Numbered from the stretch's first letter, positions 9,665-18,343 are shown. The stretch is DNA of 64,000 nt from CAMAUF01 sp046152925 (GCA_046152925.1 JBJXFX010000058.1:1-64000); one strand, 5' to 3'. Notes: generated by a model from the letters alone, not told the origin. Numbers and translations are program-made.

Positions 9665-11130
9665 TCTGGCCTCCAGCGTGGCGGCGGTGCGCTCACTTGT
9701 TCGAATGCGTGGGCGATGTGGAGCACAGAGCGGTCCTGGCCCGGAGGACCGACGAACTGGATCCCCGACGGGAGCCCCCGCGCGAGCCCCATGTAGACGC
9801 TGATCGCAGGGAAGTCGACCAGGCTCCACGGGATGCAGTTCTCGGAGAGGACAAGCAGAAACCGGTCGGCCTCCTCAACGAGTGGGGCGACAACCTTGCA
9901 CGTCGGCAACGCCAGGACATCGACATCCGACAGCTGCGCCGTGAGGCGGTCACGGAGTTGACCCCGCAACCGAAGCGCCCGGACATAGTCCGTGGCAAGG
10001 AGCCGTGTCGCCTCGCTCAGTTGGTCGCGCACTTCGGGCGTGCAAAGGTCGAGCTTGGTGCCCGCCTCCCGATGATAGTGCGCTGCCTCCGCTCGGCTGA
10101 CGACCATCCCGGCGGCGTTGGCCAACGCGAAGTCGTCGGCGGTCGGCCCTTCCAAGCGGCGAACTGACGCTCCAGCGCTCGCCATCGTCTCAAGTGCCTC
10201 ATGAAAGCGGGCCACCACCTCCGGGTCGGCGCCAGCCAGCGTCGCTTCCGCGAAGCCGATTCGCTGGCCGGTCAGCGACCCAGGTAGTACGGAGGTGTAG
10301 CAACTGGGCGCGGCCGTCAGGATGTCCATGAGCAGCGCGATGTCGCGGACCGAGCGCGCCATCGGGGCGAAGTGGTCGAGGCTCCAGGAGAGCGTGTGCC
10401 AGCGGTCGGTGGGGATGAGGCCATGCGATGGCTTGAAGCCGACGAGGCCACAAAGTGCGGACGGGACGCGGATCGACGCGCGCGTATCGGTCCCGAGCGA
10501 GGCGAGCGCCATGCCGGTCACGACCGAGATCGCGGACCCTCCGCTCGAACCGCCCGGGACGCGGGCCGGGTCCCACGGGCTTCGGGCCTGCGGTGTCGTG
10601 ACGCCCAAGGCAAACTCATGCGTCGTGACCTTGCCCATGACGACGGCGCCGGCCGCACGCAGGCGGGCGACGGCGGTGGCGTCCTCAGTGGCCTGACGAG
10701 GAGCGAGTGCGACCGAGCTGCCCGTCGTGGGCATGCCCCGCACGTCGATAATGTCCTTAACGGTGACCGGGACGCCATGAAGCGGGCCCCGCAGATGGTC
10801 ACGCTGCTCGGCGCCCAGCGCCGTCGCGGCCTCCCGGATGTTGTCCCGGAACTCGAACGCCTTAAAGGCGGCGTCGAACTGGTCGGCGGCGGCGAGCGCC
10901 GCTTGAGCGACTTCCATGACCGAGCGTTCGCCTGAAGCGACCTTCTGGCCGGTGTCCCAGAGGTCGCCATCCAGCCCGCCCGGTTCACCAGGACCGGCCG
11001 CGAGCTCGCCGGATGGCGGCCGGTCTAAGGCGAAGGCTGGCGGACGGTCGGGAGGATCGAGGGGCCACTCGCGGACGAGTGAGACGGCGCTTTGAAACAG
11101 CTCGCGGGTGCTCCGGGCCTCGGCACTCAT
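9661..11130 (-). CDS. Amidase (amidase-signature family)
   Basis: 489 aa Ser-cisSer-Lys hydrolase. Lys125 lies in PVTVKDIID, the GGSSGGSA loop is at 193-200, and the nucleophile is Ser220 in GTDTRASIRVP, where the usual GGS is RAS. Amidase-signature enzymes cleave amides and include the allophanate hydrolases AtzF/TrzF. In this operon, just after a biuret-hydrolase-like gene, hydrolysis of a small amide or ureide product is a reasonable inference, but the substrate is not shown. About 100 N-terminal residues precede the conserved core. The ATG at 11130 overlaps the cysteine hydrolase stop by 4 nt; the downstream CMD gene also overlaps by 4 nt. Confidence 0.88.
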   Translation of the reverse strand: MSAEARSTRELFQSAVSLVREWPLDPPDRPPAFALDRPPSGELAAGPGEPGGLDGDLWDTGQKVASGERSVMEVAQAALAAADQFDAAFKAFEFRDNIREAATALGAEQRDHLRGPLHGVPVTVKDIIDVRGMPTTGSSVALAPRQATEDATAVARLRAAGAVVMGKVTTHEFALGVTTPQARSPWDPARVPGGSSGGSAISVVTGMALASLGTDTRASIRVPSALCGLVGFKPSHGLIPTDRWHTLSWSLDHFAPMARSVRDIALLMDILTAAPSCYTSVLPGSLTGQRIGFAEATLAGADPEVVARFHEALETMASAGASVRRLEGPTADDFALANAAGMVVSRAEAAHYHREAGTKLDLCTPEVRDQLSEATRLLATDYVRALRLRGQLRDRLTAQLSDVDVLALPTCKVVAPLVEEADRFLLVLSENCIPWSLVDFPAISVYMGLARGLPSGIQFVGPPGQDRSVLHIAHAFEQVSAPPPRWRPE

Positions 11131-11837
11131 GACTGAGCGCCCGCGAGGGCCAACGGAGCCAGCGCCCCGATGACGGCCGATGACGTGGTCACCGCACCGA
11201 AGACGCCGCCCTGCATCGTCACGATCTTGAGCGCAGCGAGATAGTTGCCGTAGTCGGTTGCTCCCGTGCAATCGGAGAGGAGAAGGCATTCGTATCCGAG
11301 GTCGTTCGCCTCCCGCATGATCGTGTGGACGCAGACGTCCGTGGTGATTCCGGTGAAAATGAGTTGCGTTATCCCGCGGTTGCGCAGGACGAGGTCGATG
11401 TCGGTCGTCCCGAAGGCCCCCTTGCTCGGCTTGTCGATGACGGGCTCTCCGGGCAGGGGAGCAAGCTCGGGGACAATCTCCCAGCCCGGCTCGCCGCGTA
11501 CGAGGATCCGTCCGCAGGGTCCGGCATCGCCGATCCCGGCCCCAATCCGCTTGGACCGCCACAGCTTATTCGGGGGACAGTCCGAGAGGTCGGGTTTGTG
11601 GCCCTCGCGCGTATGGACCACGTGCATGCCCGGCACACGGCGGACCACGTCGAGGAGCTTCCGCGTCGGTTCGACGCCGGCCCGGGTGAGGTTGAGGTCG
11701 TAGCCCATTGCGTCGACGTAGCCGCCCGGCCCGCAGAAGTCCGTTTGCCAGTCGATGCAGAGTAAGGCAGCGCTCTCTGGCCGAAAGGCCCCGTCGAAGG
11801 GCCATGCGTAAGGGTCCGCCGCGATCTGCGTTATCAA
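11127..11837 (-). CDS. Cysteine hydrolase (isochorismatase fold), biuret amidohydrolase-like
   Basis: 236 aa. Catalytic triad candidates of the isochorismatase-like hydrolases are present: Asp29 in CIDWQTDF, Lys136 in VIDKPSKGAF and Cys169 in GITTDVCVHT. Long stretches (WPFDGAFRP, HTREGHKPDL, RGEPGWEI, GATDYGNYLAA) resemble what I remember of rhizobial biuret hydrolase BiuH, which converts biuret to allophanate and ammonia. No database search was made. RutB-type ureidoacrylate hydrolases are the main alternative. It sits between an apparently inactive paralogue (12 nt upstream) and the amidase (4 nt overlap). Confidence 0.82.
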   Translation of the reverse strand: MITQIAADPYAWPFDGAFRPESAALLCIDWQTDFCGPGGYVDAMGYDLNLTRAGVEPTRKLLDVVRRVPGMHVVHTREGHKPDLSDCPPNKLWRSKRIGAGIGDAGPCGRILVRGEPGWEIVPELAPLPGEPVIDKPSKGAFGTTDIDLVLRNRGITQLIFTGITTDVCVHTIMREANDLGYECLLLSDCTGATDYGNYLAALKIVTMQGGVFGAVTTSSAVIGALAPLALAGAQS

Positions 11838-11849
11838 GAAGTGACGCTC

Positions 11850-12392
11850 CTAGGTGGCGATGGAGGGGGTGGCTTCGAAGAGCTCGAGGAGTGTTTCGGA
11901 GTGGGCGACCGCGCCGAAGATGCCGCCGGACATCTGGATACTCCCGAAGGCGCCGTCAAATGTCTGTTGCGAGAGGCCAGCAGAGCAGTCCTGGAGGGCG
12001 AGGCACTCGTAGCCAAGGTCATTGGCCTGACGCATCGTGCAGTCGGCGCCGAGCTCGAACGGCGCGCCAGCGAAGACGAGGTCGTTCAGCCCGCGGCGTC
12101 GAAGCAGGAAGTCAAGGTCCGTGCCGGAGAATCCGCCGTGGTGTGGGCGTACTACCGTGAGGTCCGCTGGCACCGCGACCGCCCCGGCCAACGTGCGGCC
12201 GGGCAGCCAAACGGTCGTCGCACCGATGCGTTTCACGCGGGCCAGAACGGTACTCACGAGGGAAACGAGCGGGCCGTCCATCGGGCTGCACCAATCGTCG
12301 GTACAAACGAGGAACGCCATGTGCCGCGGGTCGAAGCGGCCATGCCACGGCCACGGATAGGGCCGGCTTGCGAGCGTCGCCTGTGGGCTCAC
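11850..12392 (-). CDS. Isochorismatase-fold protein lacking catalytic residues (pseudo-hydrolase paralogue)
   Basis: 180 aa, clearly homologous to the next gene: shared blocks include PWHGRF/PFDGAF, MRQANDLGYEC/MREANDLGYEC and SGGIFGAV/QGGVFGAV. Aligning them, the catalytic Cys becomes Gly115, the Lys becomes Arg82, and only the Asp (Asp32) remains. A segment of about 40 residues that includes the RGEPGWE loop is missing. The frame is intact, so this looks like a retained pseudo-enzyme or partner subunit rather than decay. The GTG start at 12392 is chosen because GGAGGA lies 6 nt upstream and the protein then aligns with the paralogue N-terminus. Confidence 0.7.
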   Translation of the reverse strand: MSPQATLASRPYPWPWHGRFDPRHMAFLVCTDDWCSPMDGPLVSLVSTVLARVKRIGATTVWLPGRTLAGAVAVPADLTVVRPHHGGFSGTDLDFLLRRRGLNDLVFAGAPFELGADCTMRQANDLGYECLALQDCSAGLSQQTFDGAFGSIQMSGGIFGAVAHSETLLELFEATPSIAT

Positions 12393-12440
12393 GGCGTTCC
12401 TCCGCGGATGATGGGCGGTCCAGTGGGTGGGTAGAGAGGA

Positions 12441-12475
12441 CGTTGGAGCCGCGCTTGGGTCGCCCGGCTCCAACG
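12441..12475 (-). terminator. Intercistronic hairpin after the binding-protein gene
   Basis: An 11-bp perfect stem (12441-12451 with 12465-12475, 13-nt loop) lies just downstream of the BMP lipoprotein stop on the minus strand. The following sequence is pyrimidine-rich but lacks a T-run, so it fits an mRNA-stabilising or partial-termination hairpin that would raise binding-protein expression over the hydrolases. Confidence 0.45.
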
Positions 12476-12485
12476 CGCCCCGCGT

Positions 12486-13631
12486 TTAGCCCGGGATCTT
12501 GCCGACGACTCCCTCGACGAGGTAGTTCATCTGTTCGAGCTCGGTGACCGGGGGCTGTTTGGCCCCCGCCTTTATTCGCTCTGCTCCTCCCTGGTCCTTG
12601 ATCGGGCCAGCGAAGATCTCGAATTGCCCGGCCAGGATCTTCTTCTGCGTCTCCAAGACCTGGTCTTGGACTTCTTTCGGGACTGCCTTGCCAAACGGCG
12701 CCAGCTTCACGGTGCCATCGGCAATCGACTGGCGAATCTGTCCGACCTTGTACGTGCCAGCGCGGACCTCGTTCACGAGATTGACGAAGAGCTTGGTCCA
12801 GTCCCAGGTGGCAGCAGTGATCCAGCCATTGGGAGCGAACTTGGCGCCATCGACGTGATAACCAACGGCGAACATCCCCGCCTTCTCGGCCGCTTGGATG
12901 CCGGCGCCCGGACAATCCTGGTGTTGATTCAGGACATCGACACCCTGGTCCTTGAGGTTCTTGACGGACTCAGCGATCTTGGCGGGGTCGCACCAGTTGG
13001 CCGTGAACACGACGGTGGTCGTCACCTGTGGGTTGACCGACTTGGCGCCAAGCTGGAAGGCGTTGATGTTGAGCAGCGTCTGGGAAATGGGGAAGGCAAC
13101 GACGTAGCCCAGCTTGTTCGTCTTGGTGACCTTGCCGGCGGCAACGCCCGCGAGGTAGTTCACTTCCCACGTGGCCCCAAAGTAGGTGCCCACGTTCTTG
13201 GCCGTCTTCAGGCCGCCTTGATGGAGGAAGGTCACGTTCGGGTACTTCTCACCGACCTTGATCGCCGGGTCGAGGTGACCAAAGCTCGTGGGGAAGATGA
13301 TCGTGGCCCCTTGCTGGATCATCTGCTCCATGACGCGCTCGGCCTCGGCGCTCTCGGGGACGTTCTCCGCCTTGACGACCTTGACGTTCGGGAGCTTCTC
13401 CACCGCGAGCTGGCCCTGATACGCAGCCTGGTTGTAGCCGCCGTCGTCGACGGCGCCAACGTAGAGGAAGCCAATCGTCACGGCCTTGGTGGACGCGGCG
13501 GCCGTGGTTGCGGCCCCCTCCGGAGCGTCATCATCATCGTCGCCACCGCAGGCGAAGCTGAGGAGGCTGGCCGCCGTCGCGGCTGCGAGGAGCAGCAAGA
13601 GCTTTCCTCGCTTTGGTAGGATGCGTCTCAT
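12486..13631 (-). CDS. BMP family ABC transporter substrate-binding lipoprotein
   Basis: 381 aa. Signal peptide with lipobox LLSFAC, lipidated Cys28, followed by an acidic/Thr-Ala-rich linker and a periplasmic-binding domain of the BMP (basic membrane protein/PnrA) family: IGFLYVGAVDDGGYNQAA, then GQLAVEKLPNV and AGVAAGKVTKTNKLGYV. BMP proteins usually bind nucleosides or related ring compounds. It is encoded between two permeases with a dual ATPase upstream and amide hydrolases downstream, so its ligand is probably the compound those enzymes attack. The ligand cannot be read from sequence. Confidence 0.9.
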   Translation of the reverse strand: MRRILPKRGKLLLLLAAATAASLLSFACGGDDDDDAPEGAATTAAASTKAVTIGFLYVGAVDDGGYNQAAYQGQLAVEKLPNVKVVKAENVPESAEAERVMEQMIQQGATIIFPTSFGHLDPAIKVGEKYPNVTFLHQGGLKTAKNVGTYFGATWEVNYLAGVAAGKVTKTNKLGYVVAFPISQTLLNINAFQLGAKSVNPQVTTTVVFTANWCDPAKIAESVKNLKDQGVDVLNQHQDCPGAGIQAAEKAGMFAVGYHVDGAKFAPNGWITAATWDWTKLFVNLVNEVRAGTYKVGQIRQSIADGTVKLAPFGKAVPKEVQDQVLETQKKILAGQFEIFAGPIKDQGGAERIKAGAKQPPVTELEQMNYLVEGVVGKIPG

Positions 13632-13700
13632 AGGTTCGTTCCTTTCCTGTGGGTGTTCGTTGTTTGAAGCGCGAGGGACGTGTGCAGGGGAGGGACGGGC

Positions 13701-14612
13701 CTATCCCGTTCCCCGAAACACCTTGTTGAGGCCGGCCGGGAATGCGTCCCGGCCGCGTTGCGCCCAGACCAAGAGGACGACGATCGTCAGGAGATAGGGC
13801 GTCATATCCAGCAGGAACGGGGAGATACCTACCCCCCGAGCCTGCAGCTGGAGCTGTAGCGCGACGGCGCCGCCGAAGAGGAGCGCCCCAGCCATCGCAC
13901 GGAGCGGGTTCCACATCGCGAAGATCACCAATGCGACCGCGATGAAGCCGCGACCGTTGGTGAGGTTCTCGACCCAGGTGGCCGCGTAGGCGAGCGAAAT
14001 CTGGGCCCCGCCGAGGCCCGCAAGGCCGCCGCCGAACATCACCGCGGCGTACTGGATCCGCGCTGGATGAAGGCCAGCCGCGAACGCGGACTCCGTGCTT
14101 TCGCCGACGGCGCGCAACATCACGCCCCAGCGTGAGCGGAAGACGAACCACCAAAGCACTCCAGCCAACGGGAAGACGGCGTACGTCAGGATGTCGTGGT
14201 CGAAAAGGACAGGCCCGGCGAACGGGAGGTCCGAGAGGAAGGGGATCGGCTGGTTTGGGAGCGGGTTGATTTGGACGTTCACGTAGGATCGGCCGAAGAA
14301 GGCTGTGCCGCCGAGGCCGAGGAACATCAAGGCAAGGCCGCTCGCAAGTTGGTTGGCCCCACGCGTCACCACGAGGAAGGCATGGACTGACGCCAACAAC
14401 CCACCGGCGATGAAGGCGACGAGTATCCCGAGATACGGCGAGCCTGTTTCCGCGGTCGTCACGTAGCCCGCACACGCTCCCGCCAGCATGCAACCTTCGA
14501 CGCCAAGGTTGATGATGCCTGCGCGTTGCGCGATAACCTCGCCGAGCGTGGCGTACATCACCGAAGTGCCGGCCCGGACAGACCCTGTCGCAACCGAGGT
14601 GACGAGGTTCAT
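13701..14612 (-). CDS. ABC transporter permease (BMP/nucleoside type), second subunit
   Basis: 303 aa, about 8-10 membrane segments, BPD_transp_2 family as in YufQ/NupQ-type nucleoside importers. The diagnostic AQRAGIINLGVEGCML is at about residues 28-43, and IAVALVIFAMWNPLRAMAGALLFGG is the coupling region. The ATG at 14612 lies one base after the stop of the preceding permease (TGA-G-ATG), which fixes the start. Works with the other permease, the double ATPase and the BMP lipoprotein. Confidence 0.9.
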   Translation of the reverse strand: MNLVTSVATGSVRAGTSVMYATLGEVIAQRAGIINLGVEGCMLAGACAGYVTTAETGSPYLGILVAFIAGGLLASVHAFLVVTRGANQLASGLALMFLGLGGTAFFGRSYVNVQINPLPNQPIPFLSDLPFAGPVLFDHDILTYAVFPLAGVLWWFVFRSRWGVMLRAVGESTESAFAAGLHPARIQYAAVMFGGGLAGLGGAQISLAYAATWVENLTNGRGFIAVALVIFAMWNPLRAMAGALLFGGAVALQLQLQARGVGISPFLLDMTPYLLTIVVLLVWAQRGRDAFPAGLNKVFRGTG

Positions 14613-14613
14613 C

Positions 14614-15687
14614 TCACACCCCCTCCGTCCGGACGCGCTTCCGTCCGGCAAGGACGGCGAAGAGGATGAGGGCCATCAAGATGTTGACGGTCGATCCCGG
14701 GAGGTTGAGCCCGAGTTGCAGGCTATCGCCACCAACGGAGATCGCGCCGAACAGCAAGCAGGCCAGGAGAATGCCGGCGGGCCGATGGCCGCCGAGCCAG
14801 GCGGCGAGAAACCCGATGTAGCCGTAGTTCACCGAAATGCCCGGACGCAACCGTCCCTGGATACCGGTCACTTCTGCCATCCCGGCGAGCCCCGCTATCG
14901 CCCCACCCACAACCAGCGACCAGAGGAGGTAGCGGCGGACCGGGATGCCCGCGCGCTCGGCAGCCAGCGGGTTCCCACCGACCACGCGCATGTGGTACCC
15001 GACCCTGGTGTATCGCAAGACAAGGAACATGAGGACAAGACCGCCAAGGACGGCGACGATCGCGAGCGAGACACGGTCGCCCCAGATAACGGGGAGCATG
15101 GCAGCGTCGGGAAACTTGGCCGAAAAGGGCCAGTTCGGGCCGTCTGGGTCCTTCCAGGGACCGTAAACAAAGTAGTTCACGAATTGGATGGCCACGAAGT
15201 TGAGCAAGAGCGACGAAATCGCCTCGTTCACCTTGCCCTTGACGCGCAGGATCGCGACGAGGCCAGCCCAGGCGCCGCCGCCGATGGCCCCCGCAATCGC
15301 CGCCAGCGGGATGAGCGCCCAGCCGGGCGCGCCCAGAAACAGGACAGCACCTGCCGCCGCCCAGGCGCCCATGTAAAACTGGCCCTCGCCGCCGACGTTG
15401 ATCAATCCGACCCGGGCGGGGATGGCCACGGCCAGCGCGCAGAGGCCGAACGGGATGAGCTTGACCAACACCTCGTTCCGGCCGAACTCCGTGCCAATGG
15501 CGGCGTCCCAGATGAGCCGGAAGGTGTCGAGCGGGTTGGTCCCTTCGATCAGGATAATCACAGCGAAGACTGCCATGGCGACGGCGGTGGTGAGGCCGTA
15601 GCGCCCGGCTCCTTGGAGCACCGGGCTCCGCGGGTTGAGGTTCGGCCGCCACGCGAAGCGGGGGCGGATGTCTGGCCCAACAGTCAT
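14614..15687 (-). CDS. ABC transporter permease (BMP/nucleoside type), first subunit
   Basis: 357 aa, BPD_transp_2 family, YufP/NupP-like. The conserved ARVGLINVGGEGQFYMGA motif is present, as is the long extracellular loop with NYFVYGPWKDP, typical of the larger subunit. The ATG at 15687 is preferred to an in-frame GTG at 15699 because it repeats the TGA-G-ATG arrangement seen at the next gene junction and the GTG has no ribosome site. Partner of the downstream permease. Confidence 0.9.
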   Translation of the reverse strand: MTVGPDIRPRFAWRPNLNPRSPVLQGAGRYGLTTAVAMAVFAVIILIEGTNPLDTFRLIWDAAIGTEFGRNEVLVKLIPFGLCALAVAIPARVGLINVGGEGQFYMGAWAAAGAVLFLGAPGWALIPLAAIAGAIGGGAWAGLVAILRVKGKVNEAISSLLLNFVAIQFVNYFVYGPWKDPDGPNWPFSAKFPDAAMLPVIWGDRVSLAIVAVLGGLVLMFLVLRYTRVGYHMRVVGGNPLAAERAGIPVRRYLLWSLVVGGAIAGLAGMAEVTGIQGRLRPGISVNYGYIGFLAAWLGGHRPAGILLACLLFGAISVGGDSLQLGLNLPGSTVNILMALILFAVLAGRKRVRTEGV

Positions 15688-15688
15688 C

Positions 15689-17242
15689 TCAATGCCCACC
15701 CGTCATGAGATGCCCAATCCGGAGCGGGTCGACCTGCCCGCGGGGGAAGCTCCCGACGAGGCGGCCGTGGTGGAGCACGACCACGTCGTCCGACAGGGCC
15801 TCGATCTCGTCGAGGTCTTCCGACACGAGCAGGATGGCGACACCGCGCTCCCGGAACTCCAGCAGCAGGCGTTGGACAGCGCGAGAACTCGCGAGGTCGA
15901 GACCGCGCGACGGGTAATACGCCAAGAGAAACCGGCAGTGTCCCTGCATCTCGCGGACAATGACGACGCGCTGGACGTTGCCCCCAGACAGGGACTCCAA
16001 GGCGCGGCCGGCGGACGGCATCGGGAACGGCGATCCGCCCAAACAGGCCGCCGTCGCCCGGGCGAGGCGCTTGAGCCGGAGAAGCCGTCCCTTGCCGTCG
16101 ACGGGCGCCTGGGTGAGTAGCAGGTTCTCGCCCACCGTCATTGGGCCAACCGCCGCTAGGGCGACGGGGTCTTCGGAGATGACACCAAGGCCAAGATCGA
16201 GCCGAATGCGGGTGGATGCAGACGTGAGGTCCTCGCCCCCGATGAACACGCGCCCCGACTTCAGTGACGCGAGGCCGAGGAACACGTCGGCGAACGCGGA
16301 CTGGCCGTTTCCAGCGACCGCAGCGACCCCGACGATGCGGCCCGCGGGCACGTCCAACGTCACATCGCGGAGCGCGGAGCGACCGTCGGCGCCACCGGTT
16401 GTCACGTGCGAGAGGGCAAGACCCGGGCCGCCGGCACCGGCCTCGCGAGCAACGACCCGTCCGATTTGGCTTTCGCGATCGCCCAGCATGAGGCGAAGCA
16501 GCTCGCCTTGCGTGAAGTCGCCGAGTCCGCCTTCGCCCACAATGCGCCCGCGCCTGAGTACGGCGACGCGGTCGGCGCATTCGAAGACCTCCCGCATCTT
16601 GTGCGTGATGAGGAGCACGGCAAACCCGTCGTCCCGCAGATGCCTGAGGACGGTGAGCAAGCTGTCTACTTCGTGCGGGGCGAGGACGCTCGTCGGTTCG
16701 TCGAGGATCACCGTCGTGGCGCCGCTCGCGAGGACTTTCAGGATTTCGGCGCGCTGGCGCTCGCCAACGGACAGGTCGCGGACCACAGCGCCGGGGTCGA
16801 CCGCGAGACCATACCGCTCCGAGAGCTCGATGATCCGGTCGCCCAGCGCGCGCCGGTTGAGGATCGGTCCACGCCCTCCCTGGACGAGCGCCACGTTCTC
16901 CACCACCGTGAGCGCGGGAATGAGCGTGAAGTTCTGGAAGACCATCCCGATGCCGTGGGCGCGCGCGTCGGACGGGGAATGGAATCGCACTGGGCGGCCA
17001 TTGAGCTCGAGGTGGCCGCTATCGGGATGGTAGTAGCCGTAGAGCATCTTCATCAGCGTGCTCTTGCCGGCGCCGTTCTCGCCGAGGATGGCCAGGATCT
17101 CGCCCCGGAAGGCATTGATGGTGACGTCGTCCGCGGCGAGGACATCGCCAAACTGCTTGCGGAGGCCCCGGGCGGCGAGCGCGACGCTGTTCGACGGCCG
17201 TCCGGACCCTGCTTGCTGGCGTTCGACCACGGCAGTAGTCAT
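15689..17242 (-). CDS. ABC transporter ATP-binding protein with two ATPase domains (nucleoside/sugar type)
   Basis: 517 aa. The first domain has Walker A GENGAGKST, signature LSVGERQRAEI and Walker B TVILDEPTS. The second has the degenerate Walker A typical of this family (AVAGNGQSAF), signature LSGGNVQRVVI and a PSRGLDLASS segment. Such dual ATPases drive BMP-type nucleoside importers and ribose/galactose importers. The ATG at 17242 with GGAGGA upstream overlaps the gntR stop by 4 nt. It energises the two permeases downstream. Confidence 0.92.
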   Translation of the reverse strand: MTTAVVERQQAGSGRPSNSVALAARGLRKQFGDVLAADDVTINAFRGEILAILGENGAGKSTLMKMLYGYYHPDSGHLELNGRPVRFHSPSDARAHGIGMVFQNFTLIPALTVVENVALVQGGRGPILNRRALGDRIIELSERYGLAVDPGAVVRDLSVGERQRAEILKVLASGATTVILDEPTSVLAPHEVDSLLTVLRHLRDDGFAVLLITHKMREVFECADRVAVLRRGRIVGEGGLGDFTQGELLRLMLGDRESQIGRVVAREAGAGGPGLALSHVTTGGADGRSALRDVTLDVPAGRIVGVAAVAGNGQSAFADVFLGLASLKSGRVFIGGEDLTSASTRIRLDLGLGVISEDPVALAAVGPMTVGENLLLTQAPVDGKGRLLRLKRLARATAACLGGSPFPMPSAGRALESLSGGNVQRVVIVREMQGHCRFLLAYYPSRGLDLASSRAVQRLLLEFRERGVAILLVSEDLDEIEALSDDVVVLHHGRLVGSFPRGQVDPLRIGHLMTGGH

Positions 17243-17910
17243 CTTTCGGATTCCTCCCCGCGAAGGCTGGCGCAAACGAAGTCGTAGCTCTGCCAGATAT
17301 GGGCACGGATCAGCGCGCTCCCCAGCCGGGCGTCTCCCGCTCGAAGCGCGCGCAAGATGGCCGAATGCTGTTCAAACGTGCGCTGAACCCGCCCAGGGTC
17401 GATGAAGTCGCGCATGCGAAGCGCGTGCAGACGGTTGTTGATGTTGCGGAGCATCGGCAGGAAAACGGTGCTCCCGCTTGCCTCGGCCAGTCCCTCGTGG
17501 AAACGTTCGTCGGCGAAGACAAGCTGGACATCGCTCTCACGGGCGGCTGGGCTCGCGCTCCAGAACGCCGCCAACTCGTCGAGTTGCGCCGCTGCGCCGC
17601 GCTCGACGATGCGGGAGATCACCCGCTCTTCGATAGCGACCCGGACCGTGTAGAGGTCGTCCATTTCGTCGAGGTTGACGGAGGCGACCTCGTAATACGC
17701 TCGAGGCACGTGAATCAGGAGCGACTCCCTCGTGAGCAAGCGGAGCGCTTCGCGCACCGGCGTCCGGCTGAAGCCATACCGCTCGGCCAACCCCTCTTCG
17801 GTGATCCGGGTCCCGGCGGGGAGCGCGTTCCTGAGGATCTCGATGCGCAACTCCTCAGCGACACGCTGCGTGCGAGTGAGGTCGTGCGCTCGTCCGGTGT
17901 CCGATTGCAT
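17239..17910 (-). CDS. GntR family transcriptional regulator (FadR/FCD subfamily)
   Basis: 223 aa. N-terminal winged helix (about 12-80, with LAERYGFSRTPVREALRLL) and C-terminal all-helical FCD ligand domain with candidate metal-binding Asp/His residues (ADERFHEGL, EQHSAI, RAHIWQSY). FCD regulators usually sense a carboxylate or amide-type substrate of the adjacent pathway. It is the first gene of the island and probably controls it. A palindrome TTGTATGCAA overlaps its start codon and a near copy lies 75 nt upstream, suggesting autoregulation. Confidence 0.88.
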   Translation of the reverse strand: MQSDTGRAHDLTRTQRVAEELRIEILRNALPAGTRITEEGLAERYGFSRTPVREALRLLTRESLLIHVPRAYYEVASVNLDEMDDLYTVRVAIEERVISRIVERGAAAQLDELAAFWSASPAARESDVQLVFADERFHEGLAEASGSTVFLPMLRNINNRLHALRMRDFIDPGRVQRTFEQHSAILRALRAGDARLGSALIRAHIWQSYDFVCASLRGEESER

Positions 17911-17998
17911 ACAACGCAGGGTCGGAGCACTGCGTAACAGGCCCGTTGCAGGCTCGTTACAGTCGCATGAAGCCCTTCGCCGACGGCATTGTGTGCAA
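17905..17998. promoter_or_regulatory. Candidate GntR operator pair (TTGTRTGCAA)
   Basis: On the minus strand TTGTATGCAA occupies 17914-17905, overlapping the gntR start codon; on the plus strand TTGTGTGCAA occupies 17989-17998. They match at 9 of 10 positions, each with TTG/CAA half-sites. FCD-type GntR regulators commonly bind short TTGT..ACAA-like palindromes (family knowledge). The two sites bracket the presumed promoter of the island. Confidence 0.4.
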
Positions 17999-18343
17999 CG
18001 TCACGAGACGACGGCGCCTAAACCTCGCCTTGAACCCCGACCCCTCGATCCTCCTTCCGCTCACTCAGTCGTGCAGAAGCTGGCCCCCTCAGTACCGCGA
18101 CCGCGCGGGGGTCGCTCAGTCGACGCGGGTCCCGCTCCACACGGGTCCTCCATTTCGCCCCTTCGCCACGGAGGACGCTCCCCTCTTAGGGCTGTTACCT
18201 ATGTCTCCGGTCCGTGCACAAGGGCGCGGGAAGGGGTGCTTGGCCGGGGATGACGGGCGGCCCTCACGCTCGCTTGCGGCAGCCCCTCCGGCGCGCGATG
18301 GTTACCCGCGCCTCTCCCCGCCAAGCCCGTCCAGGAGTCCCCG
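17999..18343. other. Intergenic region upstream of the sulfotransferase gene
   Basis: About 430 nt separate gntR (-) from the sulfotransferase (+). Apart from the operator-like sites, the only structure I see is a 6-bp hairpin GCGACC...GGTCGC at 18098-18116 preceded by CTCAGTACC. No convincing open reading frame, and no clear promoter for either side could be assigned. Confidence 0.4.

Noticed and set aside
12441..12475. Full transcription terminator within the import island
   Set aside because: No T-run follows on the minus strand, and genes on both sides share function and orientation, so processing or attenuation is more likely.
18089..18116. T-box-like element: CTCAGTACCGCGACC with hairpin, also at 48974-49005
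   Set aside because: ACCGCG resembles the T-box motif, but no stem I, specifier loop or antiterminator/terminator pairing is visible, and a shared 15-mer is expected by chance in a GC-rich 64 kb.
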